The notes: generated by a model not told the origin, from the sequence alone. Shown: positions 51,258-60,782, counted from the stretch's first letter. The stretch is 64,000 nucleotides of DNA from Anaerocolumna sp. MB42-C2 (GCF_030913705.1 NZ_CP133190.1:5419501-5483500), one strand, 5' to 3'. Numbers and translations: made by a program.

Positions 51258-52457
51258 CTAAAGGAGAGCCTCAAGATGCGGGAAGATTTTAAGGCTTCGT
51301 TTTAAAATTCCCTGCATATAGGCTATGGTTACACCATAGTTAGTTATCGGTACACCCTGGTCAACCGCACATTTCATACGGTAACGTACTTCTCGTTCAT
51401 TTAACATACAACCGCCGCAGTGAATAATCATTTTATAAGGTGACAGGTCTTCCGGAAATTCCGTACCCGATGTAAATTCAAAGGTTATGTTTTTACCGGT
51501 ATAATTTTTTAACCACCGAGGTATTTTTACGGTACCGATATCATCACATTGGCGGTGATGGGAACATCCTTCTGAAATTAATACCTTGTCTTGGTCCTTT
51601 AATAATTCTACTGCTGTAACTCCTTTTACAGAGGTATCAAGAAGTCCCTTGTACCGTGCCATCAAGATGGAAAAGGAGGTAAGGGGAACATGAACAGGCG
51701 TATCGGCAGATACTTTTGCAAATACCTGGCTGTCGGTTATTACCATAGCAGGCTCTTTGCCAAGGTTTAAAAGAGTATCCCTAAGTTCATATTCTTTTAC
51801 CACAATTGCAGTAGCATCGGCTTCCAGGATATCCCTAATTGTCTGCTGCTGGGGTAAAATCAGTCTGCCTTTCGGCGCTGCCTTATCAATTGGGGTTACC
51901 AGTACCACAAAATCAGAGGGATGAAGTAAATCAGCAACTATTTTCATTTTTTCGTCATCTGTCGAAGTGATATGTGCTATTTTTTCTTTTAATTCCTGTA
52001 TCCCAGTCAGATATTTTGCGCTGACATAGATTTCGTTGGATTTTGTAGCAGGAACTGTATCAAGTAAGTCTGCCTTATTATAAACAATAAGATACGGAAC
52101 CTCTTTTGCAGTAAAAGTATGAATAAGTTCCCGGTCAGTATCCTTAAAACCTTCCAAAGCATCCACAGCCAATATAGCTATATCTGTTTTGTTTAATACC
52201 TGTTTTGCTTTTTTTACACGAAGTTCTCCAAGTCCGCCCTCGTCATCAATACCTGGAGTGTCTATAATCATAACCGGCCCCAAAGGAAGTAATTCCATAG
52301 CTTTATATACAGGGTCAGTAGTAGTTCCTTTTACATCAGAAACAACAGCCAAGGATTGGCCTGTGACAGCATTTACCAGACTTGATTTTCCGGCATTACG
52401 CCTGCCGAAAAAGCCGATATGGATTCTGTTAGCGGATGGGGTTTCGTTAAGTCCCAT
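51258..52457 (-). CDS. hydF: [FeFe]-hydrogenase H-cluster maturation GTPase HydF
   Basis: A 399-residue protein. The N-terminal GTPase (about 8-170) has the P-loop GRRNAGKSSLVN, switch motif VKGTTTDPV, DTPGIDD and NKAD. A dimerisation region follows, and the C-terminal 4Fe-4S domain has EGCSHHRQC and IIHCGGCMLNERE, the HydF cluster ligands (CxH ... HCxxC). HydF is the scaffold on which the 2Fe subcluster is built before delivery to HydA. Start follows GGAGGT. It lies between hydG and aspA. hydE and hydA are not in the window. Confidence 0.96.
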   Translation of the reverse strand: MGLNETPSANRIHIGFFGRRNAGKSSLVNAVTGQSLAVVSDVKGTTTDPVYKAMELLPLGPVMIIDTPGIDDEGGLGELRVKKAKQVLNKTDIAILAVDALEGFKDTDRELIHTFTAKEVPYLIVYNKADLLDTVPATKSNEIYVSAKYLTGIQELKEKIAHITSTDDEKMKIVADLLHPSDFVVLVTPIDKAAPKGRLILPQQQTIRDILEADATAIVVKEYELRDTLLNLGKEPAMVITDSQVFAKVSADTPVHVPLTSFSILMARYKGLLDTSVKGVTAVELLKDQDKVLISEGCSHHRQCDDIGTVKIPRWLKNYTGKNITFEFTSGTEFPEDLSPYKMIIHCGGCMLNEREVRYRMKCAVDQGVPITNYGVTIAYMQGILKRSLKIFPHLEALL

Positions 52458-52469
52458 GGTATACCTCCA

Positions 52470-53888
52470 TTAAAATCTGAAATCACGGATTCCGTTTTCT
52501 ATTTTCACAAGATGGTCCATACACACTTCACGTACTTTTTCTTTTGGAATATTATTTAATTCAGCTTCAATCAGTTTCTCACCGATTGCCTTAGTTTCCG
52601 CTGAAGCATAATCCATCAGATACTCTTTTAAGGTCATGAGTGCATTGGGATGGCAGCAGTTCTGAATCTGGCCGCTTTTACAAAGTGCCATAAAACGATC
52701 ACCGGTCCGGCCTTCTCTGTAACAGGCTGTACAAAAAGAGGGGATATATCCAAAATCCATAAGCCATTTTACGATTTCATCCAGAGTTCTCCGGTCGCTG
52801 ACATCAAATTGCTCGGTACGCTCATCTTCCGGTTCCGGTTCATTGTAACCACCGACACTGGTACGGGAAGCACCACTTACCTGGGATACACCAAGACGAA
52901 TTACTTTCTCTCGAACTTCCTGTGATTCACGGGTAGATATAATCATACCGGTATAAGGTACACAGATACGGATCAGTGCACATAATTTAGCAAAGATATC
53001 ATCACTAATGCTGTTATCAAAAGCATTCGGATCAATATCATCGGCATGTTTGATACGGGGTACGCTGATTGTATGGGGTCCAACACCATGAACAGCTTCT
53101 AAATGTTCTGCATGCATTAAAAGAGCAGCAAATTCATAACGGTATAATTCAAGTCCGAATAATACACCAAGGCCTACATCATCAATTCCGCCCTCCATAG
53201 CGCGGTCCATAGCCTCAGTGTGATAAGCATAATTGTGTTTTGGGCCTGTAGGATGAAGATTCTCGTAACTTTCCTTATGATAGGTTTCCTGGAAGAGAAT
53301 ATAAGTACCGATTCCGGCTTCCTTTAATTTACGGTAATCCTCCACCGTTGTTGCTGCAATATTCACATTTACACGGCGGATCGCGCCATTTTTGTGCTTA
53401 ATACTGTATATGGTATTGATACATTCTAAGATATATTCAATGGGATTATTGACAGGATCTTCACCGGCTTCAATTGCAAGACGTTTGTGCCCCATATCCT
53501 GAAGGGCGGTGACTTCCTTAACGATTTCTTCCTGGGTTAGCTTCTTTCTTGCTATATGTTTATTTTTCAGATGATACGGACAGTAGACACAACCATTCAC
53601 ACAATAATTAGACAGGTAGAGCGGTGCGAACATAACAATGCGGTTACCGTAAAAATCCTTTTTGATTTGTTCGGCAAGATCATACATTTTCTGTATTCTC
53701 TCCTCATCAGAACAGGCAAGCAGAACAGAGGCTTCCCTATGGGTAAGTCCTTTCCTTAAGCTGGCTTTTTCAAGCAGCTCATCCACCAGTTTCAGATTGT
53801 TTTTGTTTGCATCAGCGTAAGCCAGAGTAGCAAGTACTTCTTCGTTGTCGATAAATTCCTCTGCTTTAAGAGATTTTGGATTATACAT
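52470..53888 (-). CDS. hydG: [FeFe]-hydrogenase maturation radical SAM enzyme HydG
   Basis: A 472-residue radical SAM tyrosine lyase that makes CO and cyanide ligands for the H-cluster. The SAM cluster motif is CVNGCVYCPYH (CxxxCxxC, about residue 95). The C-terminal auxiliary cluster motif CTACYREGRTG ... NCC has the CxxCx22C spacing that separates HydG from ThiH. IAATTVEDYRKLKEAGIGTY and GLGVLFGLELYRYEFAAL fit the TIM barrel. It is first of three genes and is preceded by a long structured leader. Confidence 0.96.
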   Translation of the reverse strand: MYNPKSLKAEEFIDNEEVLATLAYADANKNNLKLVDELLEKASLRKGLTHREASVLLACSDEERIQKMYDLAEQIKKDFYGNRIVMFAPLYLSNYCVNGCVYCPYHLKNKHIARKKLTQEEIVKEVTALQDMGHKRLAIEAGEDPVNNPIEYILECINTIYSIKHKNGAIRRVNVNIAATTVEDYRKLKEAGIGTYILFQETYHKESYENLHPTGPKHNYAYHTEAMDRAMEGGIDDVGLGVLFGLELYRYEFAALLMHAEHLEAVHGVGPHTISVPRIKHADDIDPNAFDNSISDDIFAKLCALIRICVPYTGMIISTRESQEVREKVIRLGVSQVSGASRTSVGGYNEPEPEDERTEQFDVSDRRTLDEIVKWLMDFGYIPSFCTACYREGRTGDRFMALCKSGQIQNCCHPNALMTLKEYLMDYASAETKAIGEKLIEAELNNIPKEKVREVCMDHLVKIENGIRDFRF

Positions 53889-53899
53889 TATTTTATTTT

Positions 53900-54098
53900 C
53901 CTTTCTTTCGGGTCAGAAATTCTTTCCCGTTAGTTATATTTAACCGGCATAATAATGCCGTAGTTGACTATAAAGGCGGCAAGTCAAAGGCTGGTACTGT
54001 CGCAGGAAGTTAAAAAACTATCCTATGATAAAAGGAAACCGGCTTGCCAGACTTTAGCGCTGACGCGCGCTGTCAGGACAATGACAGCTTCCTCTTCC
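53900..54098 (-). promoter_or_regulatory. Long structured leader of the hydG operon
   Basis: About 200 bases between a terminator and hydG, noticeably less AT-rich than other gaps. On the minus strand several hairpins can be drawn: GCTGTC/GACAGC, GCGC-GTCA-GCGC, TTGACT/AGTCAA, and CGGCAT-TATT-ATGCCG nearest hydG. I cannot match the set to a known riboswitch. It may be an undescribed leader RNA or simply a promoter region with repeats. Confidence 0.4.
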
Positions 54099-54130
54099 TA
54101 AAAATAAAAAATGCGTCACAAAGGACGCAT
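54099..54130 (-). terminator. Intrinsic terminator between the ABC operon and hydG
   Basis: On the minus strand ATGCGTC-CTTTGT-GACGCAT is followed by TTTTTATTTTT. It ends the RR/HK/ABC transcript about 150 bases after the ATPase stop, or acts as an attenuator if transcription starts further upstream. Confidence 0.85.
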
Positions 54131-54279
54131 AGATAGATTCTTATTAGAATTAACCTTTCGCCTTAATAATTAAATTTTGGCGTCAGAATAAATTGACGAA
54201 ATATAAAATTATTAATAATATTTATCATTATATCATTCTGAAAATTGAATGTCAATTCGGTTGTATTTTTAAATCACAC

Positions 54280-55038
54280 CTAAATACCCACGGCCGCCAT
54301 CCCAGCGAGCACCGTTTCCCATCTTGACTCCATTTCCCTACCACTAAACTTTTGTAGTGGAAGTTCTGAAACGATATTCCCGTCCTTCGTAAACAGAACC
54401 CTGTTAGCCATGGCCGAGACTTTGGCGTCATGGGTCACAAGTAATATGGCTGTGCCTTCCTTGTTGATTTCCAACAGTAATCCCATGATTTCTTCCGCTG
54501 ATTTCGAGTTGAGTGCGCCGGTCGGCTCGTCGGCAAAGAGAATCTCTGGCGAATTTATCAGGGCGCGGCAGATACCGGCTCTCTGGAGTTGACCGCCCGA
54601 AACCTCCGTGGTAGCCCTGCTTTCAAGCCCGGCAAGCCCCGTTTTCTTCATCAGGACTTTCGCCTTTTGTGTGAGTTTTGCTGTATCCTTTTTTCCCTCA
54701 TGCACAGCGGGGAGCATAATATTATCCAAGAGATTCAAGTTTCTCAGCATGGTGGGCTGTTGAAAGATAAAGCCCATTTTTGTCCGCCGAGCATCCGCAA
54801 GTACGTTTTCGTTTAGTTTAGATAGTTCGGTATCGCCAAATTTCACTGACCCGCTTGTAATCTCGTCCATACCGCTGAGAGCGAACAGCAGTGTGGATTT
54901 TCCAGAACCGGACGGCCCCATTACGGCAACAAACTCGCCTTTTGCTATTTCCACATTTACTCCGTTCAGCGCCATGGTTTGCTCATTACCCTTGCCAAAG
55001 ATTTTCACAATATTTTTACCTGTAATAATACTATTCAT
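54280..55038 (-). CDS. ABC transporter ATP-binding protein (antimicrobial peptide type)
   Basis: A 252-residue ATPase. Walker A GPSGSGKST (about 41-49), Q-loop FIFQQPTMLRNLNLLDNIM, signature VSGGQLQRAGICRALI, Walker B ILFADEPTGALNS, and H-loop VTHDAKVSAM. The group pairs with large FtsX-type permeases in peptide-antibiotic resistance and sensing modules. It starts 5 bases after the permease stop and is last of four genes. Base composition is clearly richer in G+C than the surrounding genes. Confidence 0.94.
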   Translation of the reverse strand: MNSIITGKNIVKIFGKGNEQTMALNGVNVEIAKGEFVAVMGPSGSGKSTLLFALSGMDEITSGSVKFGDTELSKLNENVLADARRTKMGFIFQQPTMLRNLNLLDNIMLPAVHEGKKDTAKLTQKAKVLMKKTGLAGLESRATTEVSGGQLQRAGICRALINSPEILFADEPTGALNSKSAEEIMGLLLEINKEGTAILLVTHDAKVSAMANRVLFTKDGNIVSELPLQKFSGREMESRWETVLAGMAAVGI

Positions 55039-55042
55039 AATT

Positions 55043-57373
55043 TCAAGACTCCTTAATATGTTCGGAAATTTTTAATGCATAGATGCCGGAAACACCCAGC
55101 ATGGTGGCGACAATGACGCAACCCGCAATTAGCAGTGGCGAAACGAGATAGACAAACCACGGGTTTACTACAAAACGGAAGGTTGATGCGCCAAAGGAAG
55201 AAATGATTGCCACACCGACAAGCTCTCCCAGTGTGTTTGCCAGAATCGTGCCAATGATTACACCCAGTGCCAGCACGATGATAGAGCGCGTAAGATATTG
55301 CCCGCGAATATCCGCACAGGTGAAACCTATTGATTTCAATATGGCAATTGGATAACGGTCTTTCGCCACCAACATTTTCATAAACAGCACTGTGACCAGC
55401 AGCGTGAGCAGGACAGTTGCCAAGGTTGCAATGGCGGAAGTCATTTGAATTGCATCCCGTATCGAACCGAGCATCTGCCGAGTGCTTTCGTCAATGCTGG
55501 TAACCTTGGCAAAAGAGAACTGTTCACTGTATTGGGATACTGCAGTCTCCACACTCTGGCGATCGCGAAATGTAACCGCAATGCCGACACTCAAAACATT
55601 TGTGTTATTTGCGTCAAAAATGGCTTGTGCCGTTCGACCACCATTGGTGACATCAGAATAAATCCCACAGACCGTCAGGTGTTTTTCCGCACCGTCAACG
55701 ATTAAAATAATTTCATCCCCAACGGTTTTTTCAAGGTCTTTGGCATTAAGGACGGAGAGGGCAAGTTCCGATTCCGATTGCGGTTCATGCCCCTTGGAGT
55801 AGGTGATAGGAAAGACGGAATAGTCACCAAATGTCACCCGCAGCTTCTCAATCGTACCGTTGTCCGTTTTCCGGTCTAGCATTATGCTGGTAAACAAAGC
55901 ATACTTTTCAACATTTTTGTCCTCCGCAAGCACATCAGCAATCTCCGCTGCCTTCTCCGCAACGTCCTCCACCTGTGTTCGCATCACCCCGATATTAACG
56001 TCGCAAATTCCCATGCCCATATAGGTGATGAAGCTTTGTGCAGAAATGGTGCTGCTGATATTTTGCGGTACAATCATAATGAATGAGGAAATGATCAGTA
56101 CCATCAGCATGGTAATATACAGCTTTTTCCGAGAAAGAACATCCTTGATACCAAGAAAGACATTCCGGGAAAAAAGCCTGTTATGACTTAGAAGGAAGGT
56201 TCTGTTCGATTTTGAATTTTCCTTCGGAGAACCGAACCGTATTGCCTGAGCCGCGGATATTTTACGGAATCGTCCTAACACCCCGTTCACATACAGCAGG
56301 ACAGCCCCGCAGATTACCATCGACCCTAAAAGACCCCAGAGCAAGCCAGGTAGCAAGCTTCCGCTTTCACCCATGTACAGGTGGATGTTTTGCATGAAAG
56401 GCGTTTGCAGCGGCAGAGAAGCCAGAAAGCCCAGCACGCAGGCTGCCCCCGCGATAGCGCCGTATTTCGCAAGGTAGAGCCTTTTAATCTGTGATACCCG
56501 TATCCCAACGGCCTTCAGGACGCCTATTTCCTTATAATCCTCTTCAATTTTAGCCAGTAGTGTAAAGCGGATGCACAAAAACGCCACAAGGATAACAAGG
56601 ATGCCTATCAACACCAGCACGGCAATCATAATGCCGTCCGTAATGCCATTTATCATTTTCACTTGATTGTAAGTGATAGCAGGTGGGCCGTTTGCGGGAA
56701 GTCCCGCGTCAAGATAAGCTGCCTCGAAAGCAGGGAAGGAAACCTCCTCTGCCAGACGGAATTCAATAAGGTATTCTAACTGTCCAAACTCACGGATTTT
56801 TTCAAAATCCGCTTGGCTCACGAGGAACCGCTTGGAGCTTACCAGTGCCGCGTTCATGGCGGAATCCCGTAAAAAACCCGCCACGGTAAAGGAAATACCG
56901 TGGATTGTCACTGTATCTCCAAGTGCTGCGTTTCCTTTCTGCATGTAATAAATGGGAACATAGATTTCGCCGTCGGCAGGATGAATGACTTCGCCGTTTA
57001 AGTTAAGCAGAAAATCGAATTTTTCGCCCTGTACTGATAGGCCGTTGTCCTGTATACTTCCGGCAAGGGAGTCATCCCCGATGACAATGTCCGCGCCGTC
57101 AATGTTGAGAAACTCAAGTACCTGATAATCCTCTACGCTGTCATTAGCTTCCTCGTAACTCTGTAACTGTTCCAAATCTATGTCACCTGTGTGCATCTGC
57201 ATGAAATGGAGTGACTTTGCCGAAAGGAGCATATTGTCGATCGCGCCAAACAGGTTTACCGTAAGGGATGCAGATAAGGCGGTCAGCATGGCGGCAACGA
57301 GGATAAAAGATGCAATTGTTGCTGTAATTAATTTACTTTTGCGCATATCGTTTTTGATAAATCTTAGATACAT
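55043..57373 (-). CDS. FtsX-type ABC transporter permease
   Basis: About 776 residues. One N-terminal membrane helix, an extracytoplasmic domain of about 200 residues, three helices (about 250-370), another helix near 420, a second extracytoplasmic domain, and three terminal helices give the duplicated FtsX layout. The TTG at 57379 overlaps the ribosome site GGAGGG; ATG 57373 has proper spacing. The gene follows the kinase stop by three bases. It forms a transporter with the next gene and is probably induced by the two-component pair. Substrate may be a peptide antibiotic. Confidence 0.9.
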   Translation of the reverse strand: MYLRFIKNDMRKSKLITATIASFILVAAMLTALSASLTVNLFGAIDNMLLSAKSLHFMQMHTGDIDLEQLQSYEEANDSVEDYQVLEFLNIDGADIVIGDDSLAGSIQDNGLSVQGEKFDFLLNLNGEVIHPADGEIYVPIYYMQKGNAALGDTVTIHGISFTVAGFLRDSAMNAALVSSKRFLVSQADFEKIREFGQLEYLIEFRLAEEVSFPAFEAAYLDAGLPANGPPAITYNQVKMINGITDGIMIAVLVLIGILVILVAFLCIRFTLLAKIEEDYKEIGVLKAVGIRVSQIKRLYLAKYGAIAGAACVLGFLASLPLQTPFMQNIHLYMGESGSLLPGLLWGLLGSMVICGAVLLYVNGVLGRFRKISAAQAIRFGSPKENSKSNRTFLLSHNRLFSRNVFLGIKDVLSRKKLYITMLMVLIISSFIMIVPQNISSTISAQSFITYMGMGICDVNIGVMRTQVEDVAEKAAEIADVLAEDKNVEKYALFTSIMLDRKTDNGTIEKLRVTFGDYSVFPITYSKGHEPQSESELALSVLNAKDLEKTVGDEIILIVDGAEKHLTVCGIYSDVTNGGRTAQAIFDANNTNVLSVGIAVTFRDRQSVETAVSQYSEQFSFAKVTSIDESTRQMLGSIRDAIQMTSAIATLATVLLTLLVTVLFMKMLVAKDRYPIAILKSIGFTCADIRGQYLTRSIIVLALGVIIGTILANTLGELVGVAIISSFGASTFRFVVNPWFVYLVSPLLIAGCVIVATMLGVSGIYALKISEHIKES

Positions 57374-57375
57374 AT

Positions 57376-58518
57376 TCAACCCTCCATCTTTTTGCTGCCT
57401 GAAACTTTTGGAAAACTCAGGACAAACATCTTAGTATAAGGAGAGGGTGCGTCAATTAGTTCAACCTCGCCGGAATGCTGTTCCATCACTTTTTTCACAA
57501 TGGCAAGCCCAAGTCCTGTTCCACTGCTGGTACTTCTTGAATCACTGCCGGATACAAAAGGCTCGAACAGTTTTCCGTTGATAGCCTCCGGGATGGCCGC
57601 TCCGTTATCGGCAATTTGTATCTTAATACGACCGAGTTCTTCTGTAATCCCCACAGACAATAAGCTACTCACCGGGTTGTGGTGGATGGCATTCGTCAGA
57701 AGATTCCCAATGGCACGGCTGGTTTCCAACGAATCCACCATGTAAAACATGGGTTTGTCCGGCAACCGCAGCTCTAATTTCATCTGTTTGCTTTCGATTT
57801 CACCAAACAAAGTGGCGCAAGATACACGCAGCAACTCTACAAGGTCAACTATCGCCAAATTCATCTGGTATTGCGGCATACCCAGCTTGGAATAGGAAAG
57901 CAACTGGTCTATCAATTGGTTCATCTGCGCGGATTTCGCTTTAATTGCCAGATGGTATTCCCGTTGTTTGTCCGGGGTCTCTACCATATCATTTGCCAAG
58001 GCTCCCGCGTATCCGGAAATCGTTGTTATAGGGGTTTTTAAGTCATGGGCAATATGGGAGAACATTTGCATTCTCTCATTTTCCATGGTCAATCGCGTTA
58101 CTTCGGAGTCTTTCAGCTTTCGTACCATATAATTGAAAGCATCACGCATTTCCTCAAATTCCTTTTCTGTTTCAAAGTCCAGCGTAGTGTCTAAGTGACC
58201 AGCCATAACCGCATTAAAACCTTCCTGCATTTTCTGTACTGGCTCCATGATTTTTCTGCTGATTTTGCGCCCAAAAAGGACTATTCCTATAAAATATACA
58301 ATAATGGTGATAAGATTCCAGATAACAGAAAGTGTGATTTGCAGTTTTTTTGTCCCCTCAGCCAGCGGGGAAGACGCCAGTTCCGAGAAGTCCAGCCCAT
58401 TATTAAATGTAAACAGACTTAATAAAAACTCCAATACCAGAAGCGTAAGAGCAATGCCAATGGTATAGCCTATAAAACTGCGCATAATAACTTTTTTAAA
58501 GCTACGCTTTTTTTTCAT
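57376..58518 (-). CDS. Sensor histidine kinase
   Basis: About 380 residues. Two membrane helices (about 15-38 and 65-85) enclose a very short outside loop, then HAMP (RKISRKIMEPVQKMQEGFNA). The dimerisation box is FSHIAHDLKTPITTISGYAG with the phosphorylated His; the ATPase has NLLTNAIHHNP, IADNGAAIP and GTGLGLAIVKKVMEQHSGEV. The short loop resembles kinases that sense within the membrane or through a partner transporter. GTG 58524 lies too close to GGAGGT; ATG 58518 overlaps the response-regulator stop as ATGA. Confidence 0.93.
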   Translation of the reverse strand: MKKKRSFKKVIMRSFIGYTIGIALTLLVLEFLLSLFTFNNGLDFSELASSPLAEGTKKLQITLSVIWNLITIIVYFIGIVLFGRKISRKIMEPVQKMQEGFNAVMAGHLDTTLDFETEKEFEEMRDAFNYMVRKLKDSEVTRLTMENERMQMFSHIAHDLKTPITTISGYAGALANDMVETPDKQREYHLAIKAKSAQMNQLIDQLLSYSKLGMPQYQMNLAIVDLVELLRVSCATLFGEIESKQMKLELRLPDKPMFYMVDSLETSRAIGNLLTNAIHHNPVSSLLSVGITEELGRIKIQIADNGAAIPEAINGKLFEPFVSGSDSRSTSSGTGLGLAIVKKVMEQHSGEVELIDAPSPYTKMFVLSFPKVSGSKKMEG

Positions 58519-59201
58519 GTACACACCTCCAGACGATATCCTAATCCCCGGACGGTTCCGATGGATACCGTGCAGTCTCCGGGAAGTTTGCTGCGAAGCT
58601 TGCTGATGGCGACCATCACTGTATTGTCATCCACAATGGCTGCCTCCTGCCATCCAGCTTCATAAATCTGTTGTTTGGTGTATACACGTCCGGGACTTTG
58701 CATGAACAGCTTCATCATATTAAATTCCGTAGCGGTAAGAGGAATTGTTGTCCTGCCAAAACTAAGTGTGCAAGCAGAAACATTCATACACAGCTCACCT
58801 GCTATCAATAAAGGAACTTCGGAATCCGCTGTGCCTCCGTCATAACGGCGTAACTGAGCTTTGATTCGGGCGATGACCTCCAAAGGATCAAAAGGCTTTG
58901 TAACATAATCGTCCGCACCAAGGTCAAGCCCCAATATTTTCTCATGATTTTCCGTTTTGGCACTCACGATAATAATGGGAAGATTACTGCGCTCTCTCAA
59001 ATCTTTGATAAGCTGATAACCGTCAAGCTTTGGCATCATAATGTCAATGACAGCCAAATCAATTCGCGCGGACGCAGCCTGCTTAAGCGCCTCCGCGCCA
59101 TTTTCAGCCTGTATCACAAAATAGCCATCCTTTTCTATATATAACCGCAGAAGCTCACGAATTTCCTTTTCGTCATCTACAATAAGAATCGTTTTATTCA
59201 T
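58515..59201 (-). CDS. OmpR/VanR-type response regulator
   Basis: A 228-residue regulator. The receiver (about 1-118) has ILIVDDEKEIRELLRLYI, the phospho-Asp in LAVIDIMMPKLDG, and VTKPFDPLEVIARI. The winged helix (about 130-225) has LTATEFNMMKLFMQSPGRVYTKQQIYEAGW and ends RGLGYRLEV. The frame extends to 59261, but ATG 59201 with AGAGGTG is the proper start. First gene of the RR-HK-permease-ATPase operon, which it probably activates in response to a peptide or envelope signal. Confidence 0.94.
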   Translation of the reverse strand: MNKTILIVDDEKEIRELLRLYIEKDGYFVIQAENGAEALKQAASARIDLAVIDIMMPKLDGYQLIKDLRERSNLPIIIVSAKTENHEKILGLDLGADDYVTKPFDPLEVIARIKAQLRRYDGGTADSEVPLLIAGELCMNVSACTLSFGRTTIPLTATEFNMMKLFMQSPGRVYTKQQIYEAGWQEAAIVDDNTVMVAISKLRSKLPGDCTVSIGTVRGLGYRLEVCT

Positions 59202-59280
59202 GGTTTCACCTCTCTCTTGCTCGTCATACCCTCGAGCTGTAAGTTCATTATAGTTGCCCAACCTTTCAGTTAAACATGGT

Positions 59281-59312
59281 TAATCTTAACATTACCTTAA
59301 GTTAGTTCAATG
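59281..59312 (-). promoter_or_regulatory. Putative response-regulator site and promoter of the ABC operon
   Basis: On the minus strand TTAAG occurs twice with an 11-base period (59286-59300), the spacing common for OmpR/VanR-type direct repeats. TTGAAC lies just upstream and TAAGAT 16 bases later, so the repeats sit within a possible promoter about 80-110 bases before the start codon. Confidence 0.4.
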
Positions 59313-59319
59313 TTATTGT

Positions 59320-59843
59320 ATTGCATTGTACCTAACAGGTCAATGAAGAGTATTGATTCTTAATCCTAACCATTTGGAGAGCCTACCCAAACACGACTTA
59401 TGTTACATCATTCGCGGGTGCTCAATCCTTGTTATATTTAGTAAGGATGCTCTCCTTTCTTATTGTTTAATGGCAAATTTTGATATATAATTAAATGTAT
59501 TTGTAAGATGTTACTTAGAATGACATCTGCTTAAAAATTAAAGAAGATAGAATGAGTCAGTCATTTGAAATACTATAGGGATGCTTACAGTGTTTCTCCT
59601 AAAGAAACTTTGAATATTTTTATTGCATATAATATCTATAAAGCAGGAGAGTGTATAAAAATTTCAATTTCGGATTCCGTAATTATGCAAATATAGAAAA
59701 TATATTCTATAGGATGAGGTTGGGGTCAAATAGCCCCTCAACCTGCGTTTAATGAAATACATCACTGGTATTCATTCAATCAGCAAAATTGACCTTTTCA
59801 TACTCGAATCCTAAAATATATTGTAAGAGCAAAGGAGATCATT
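59320..59843. other. Long intergenic region before the PanE-like gene
   Basis: About 520 bases without a credible gene. It contains one hairpin, GAGGTTG-GGG paired with CCCC-TCAACCT (59716-59745), with no U-tract. The DNA returns to the low G+C of the rest of the window here, marking the edge of the GC-richer ABC operon. The ribosome site for the next gene is AAAGGAG. Confidence 0.4.
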
Positions 59844-60782
59844 ATGGAAATTAAAAAAGTAACCTTAATTGGGTTAGGAGCTATGGGTGTATTTTTCGCA
59901 CCAAAGTTAAGCGAATATCTGGGTAAAGAGAATTTTAGAGTACTTGCTGACGGGGAAAGGAAAGTAAGATTACAAAACAAAGGTGTGACGGTTAACGGAA
60001 TTACATATAAATTCAATATTATTTCACCCCAAGCAAAAGAGGATACAGCCGACCTTATTATTATGGCGGTAAAAGATACAGGTCTTAATCAGGCAATTCT
60101 GGATATTCAAAATCAGGTGGGGCCACATACGCAGATTCTTTGTGTTATGAATGGAGTTGACAGCGAAGAAAAAATCGCAGCAGTTTATGGATGGGAACAT
60201 GTTATGTATTCTTATATGCGGGTCTCCATCGTTATGAAAGACGGTATGGCTGATTATAACCCGGAATTAGGCAAGGTGTATTTCGGAGAGTCTAAAAATA
60301 AGGAATTAACCGATCGGGTAAAAGCAGTAAAAGGATTATTTGAAGCCAGTAATATAGCATACAGTATCGAGAAAGATATGATTCGGGGAATGTGGTTTAA
60401 ATTTATGTGTAATATCGGAGAAAACTTGACCTGTGCTATGTTGGGGATTCCTTTTGGAGCATATCAGGTAAGTGACCATGCGAATGCAATCAGACGTAAA
60501 GCCATGTGGGAGGTAATCACAATAGCTAACCGTCTTGGCATCGATTTAGGTGAAGAAGATATAAAACATCAGGAACTTACGATACAAAATTTGCCGTTTG
60601 CCAATAAACCATCTTCTCTGCAGGATCTGGATAACGGTCGAATGACAGAGATTGAAATGTTTGCAGGTAAGGTTGTAAAACTAGGCGAAGAATTAGGAAT
60701 AGAGACTCCTTTAAACTGGGTGTTTTATCATGGTATAAAAGTATGTGAGGAAAAATTCCAGGGAAAATTTAATAAAAAGTAA
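59844..60782 (+). CDS. Ketopantoate reductase family protein (ApbA/PanE)
   Basis: A 312-residue NADP-dependent reductase. The Rossmann loop is LIGLGAMGVFFAPKL; LLIMAVKDTGLNQAI-type and CVMNGVDSEEKIA blocks follow; the catalytic lysine is probably in IRGMWFKFMCNIGENL. The C-terminal helical domain has LDNGRMTEIEMFAGKVVKLGEELG with ligand-binding Asn/Glu. Canonical function is 2-dehydropantoate to pantoate for coenzyme A, though paralogues with other 2-ketoacids exist and no pan genes are nearby. AAAGGAG precedes the ATG. Confidence 0.88.
   Translation: MEIKKVTLIGLGAMGVFFAPKLSEYLGKENFRVLADGERKVRLQNKGVTVNGITYKFNIISPQAKEDTADLIIMAVKDTGLNQAILDIQNQVGPHTQILCVMNGVDSEEKIAAVYGWEHVMYSYMRVSIVMKDGMADYNPELGKVYFGESKNKELTDRVKAVKGLFEASNIAYSIEKDMIRGMWFKFMCNIGENLTCAMLGIPFGAYQVSDHANAIRRKAMWEVITIANRLGIDLGEEDIKHQELTIQNLPFANKPSSLQDLDNGRMTEIEMFAGKVVKLGEELGIETPLNWVFYHGIKVCEEKFQGKFNKK

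Noticed and set aside
53900..54098. Known riboswitch (SAM, TPP, cobalamin, c-di-GMP, NiCo) upstream of hydG
   Set aside because: The conserved core words of these classes could not be found; only generic hairpins are present.
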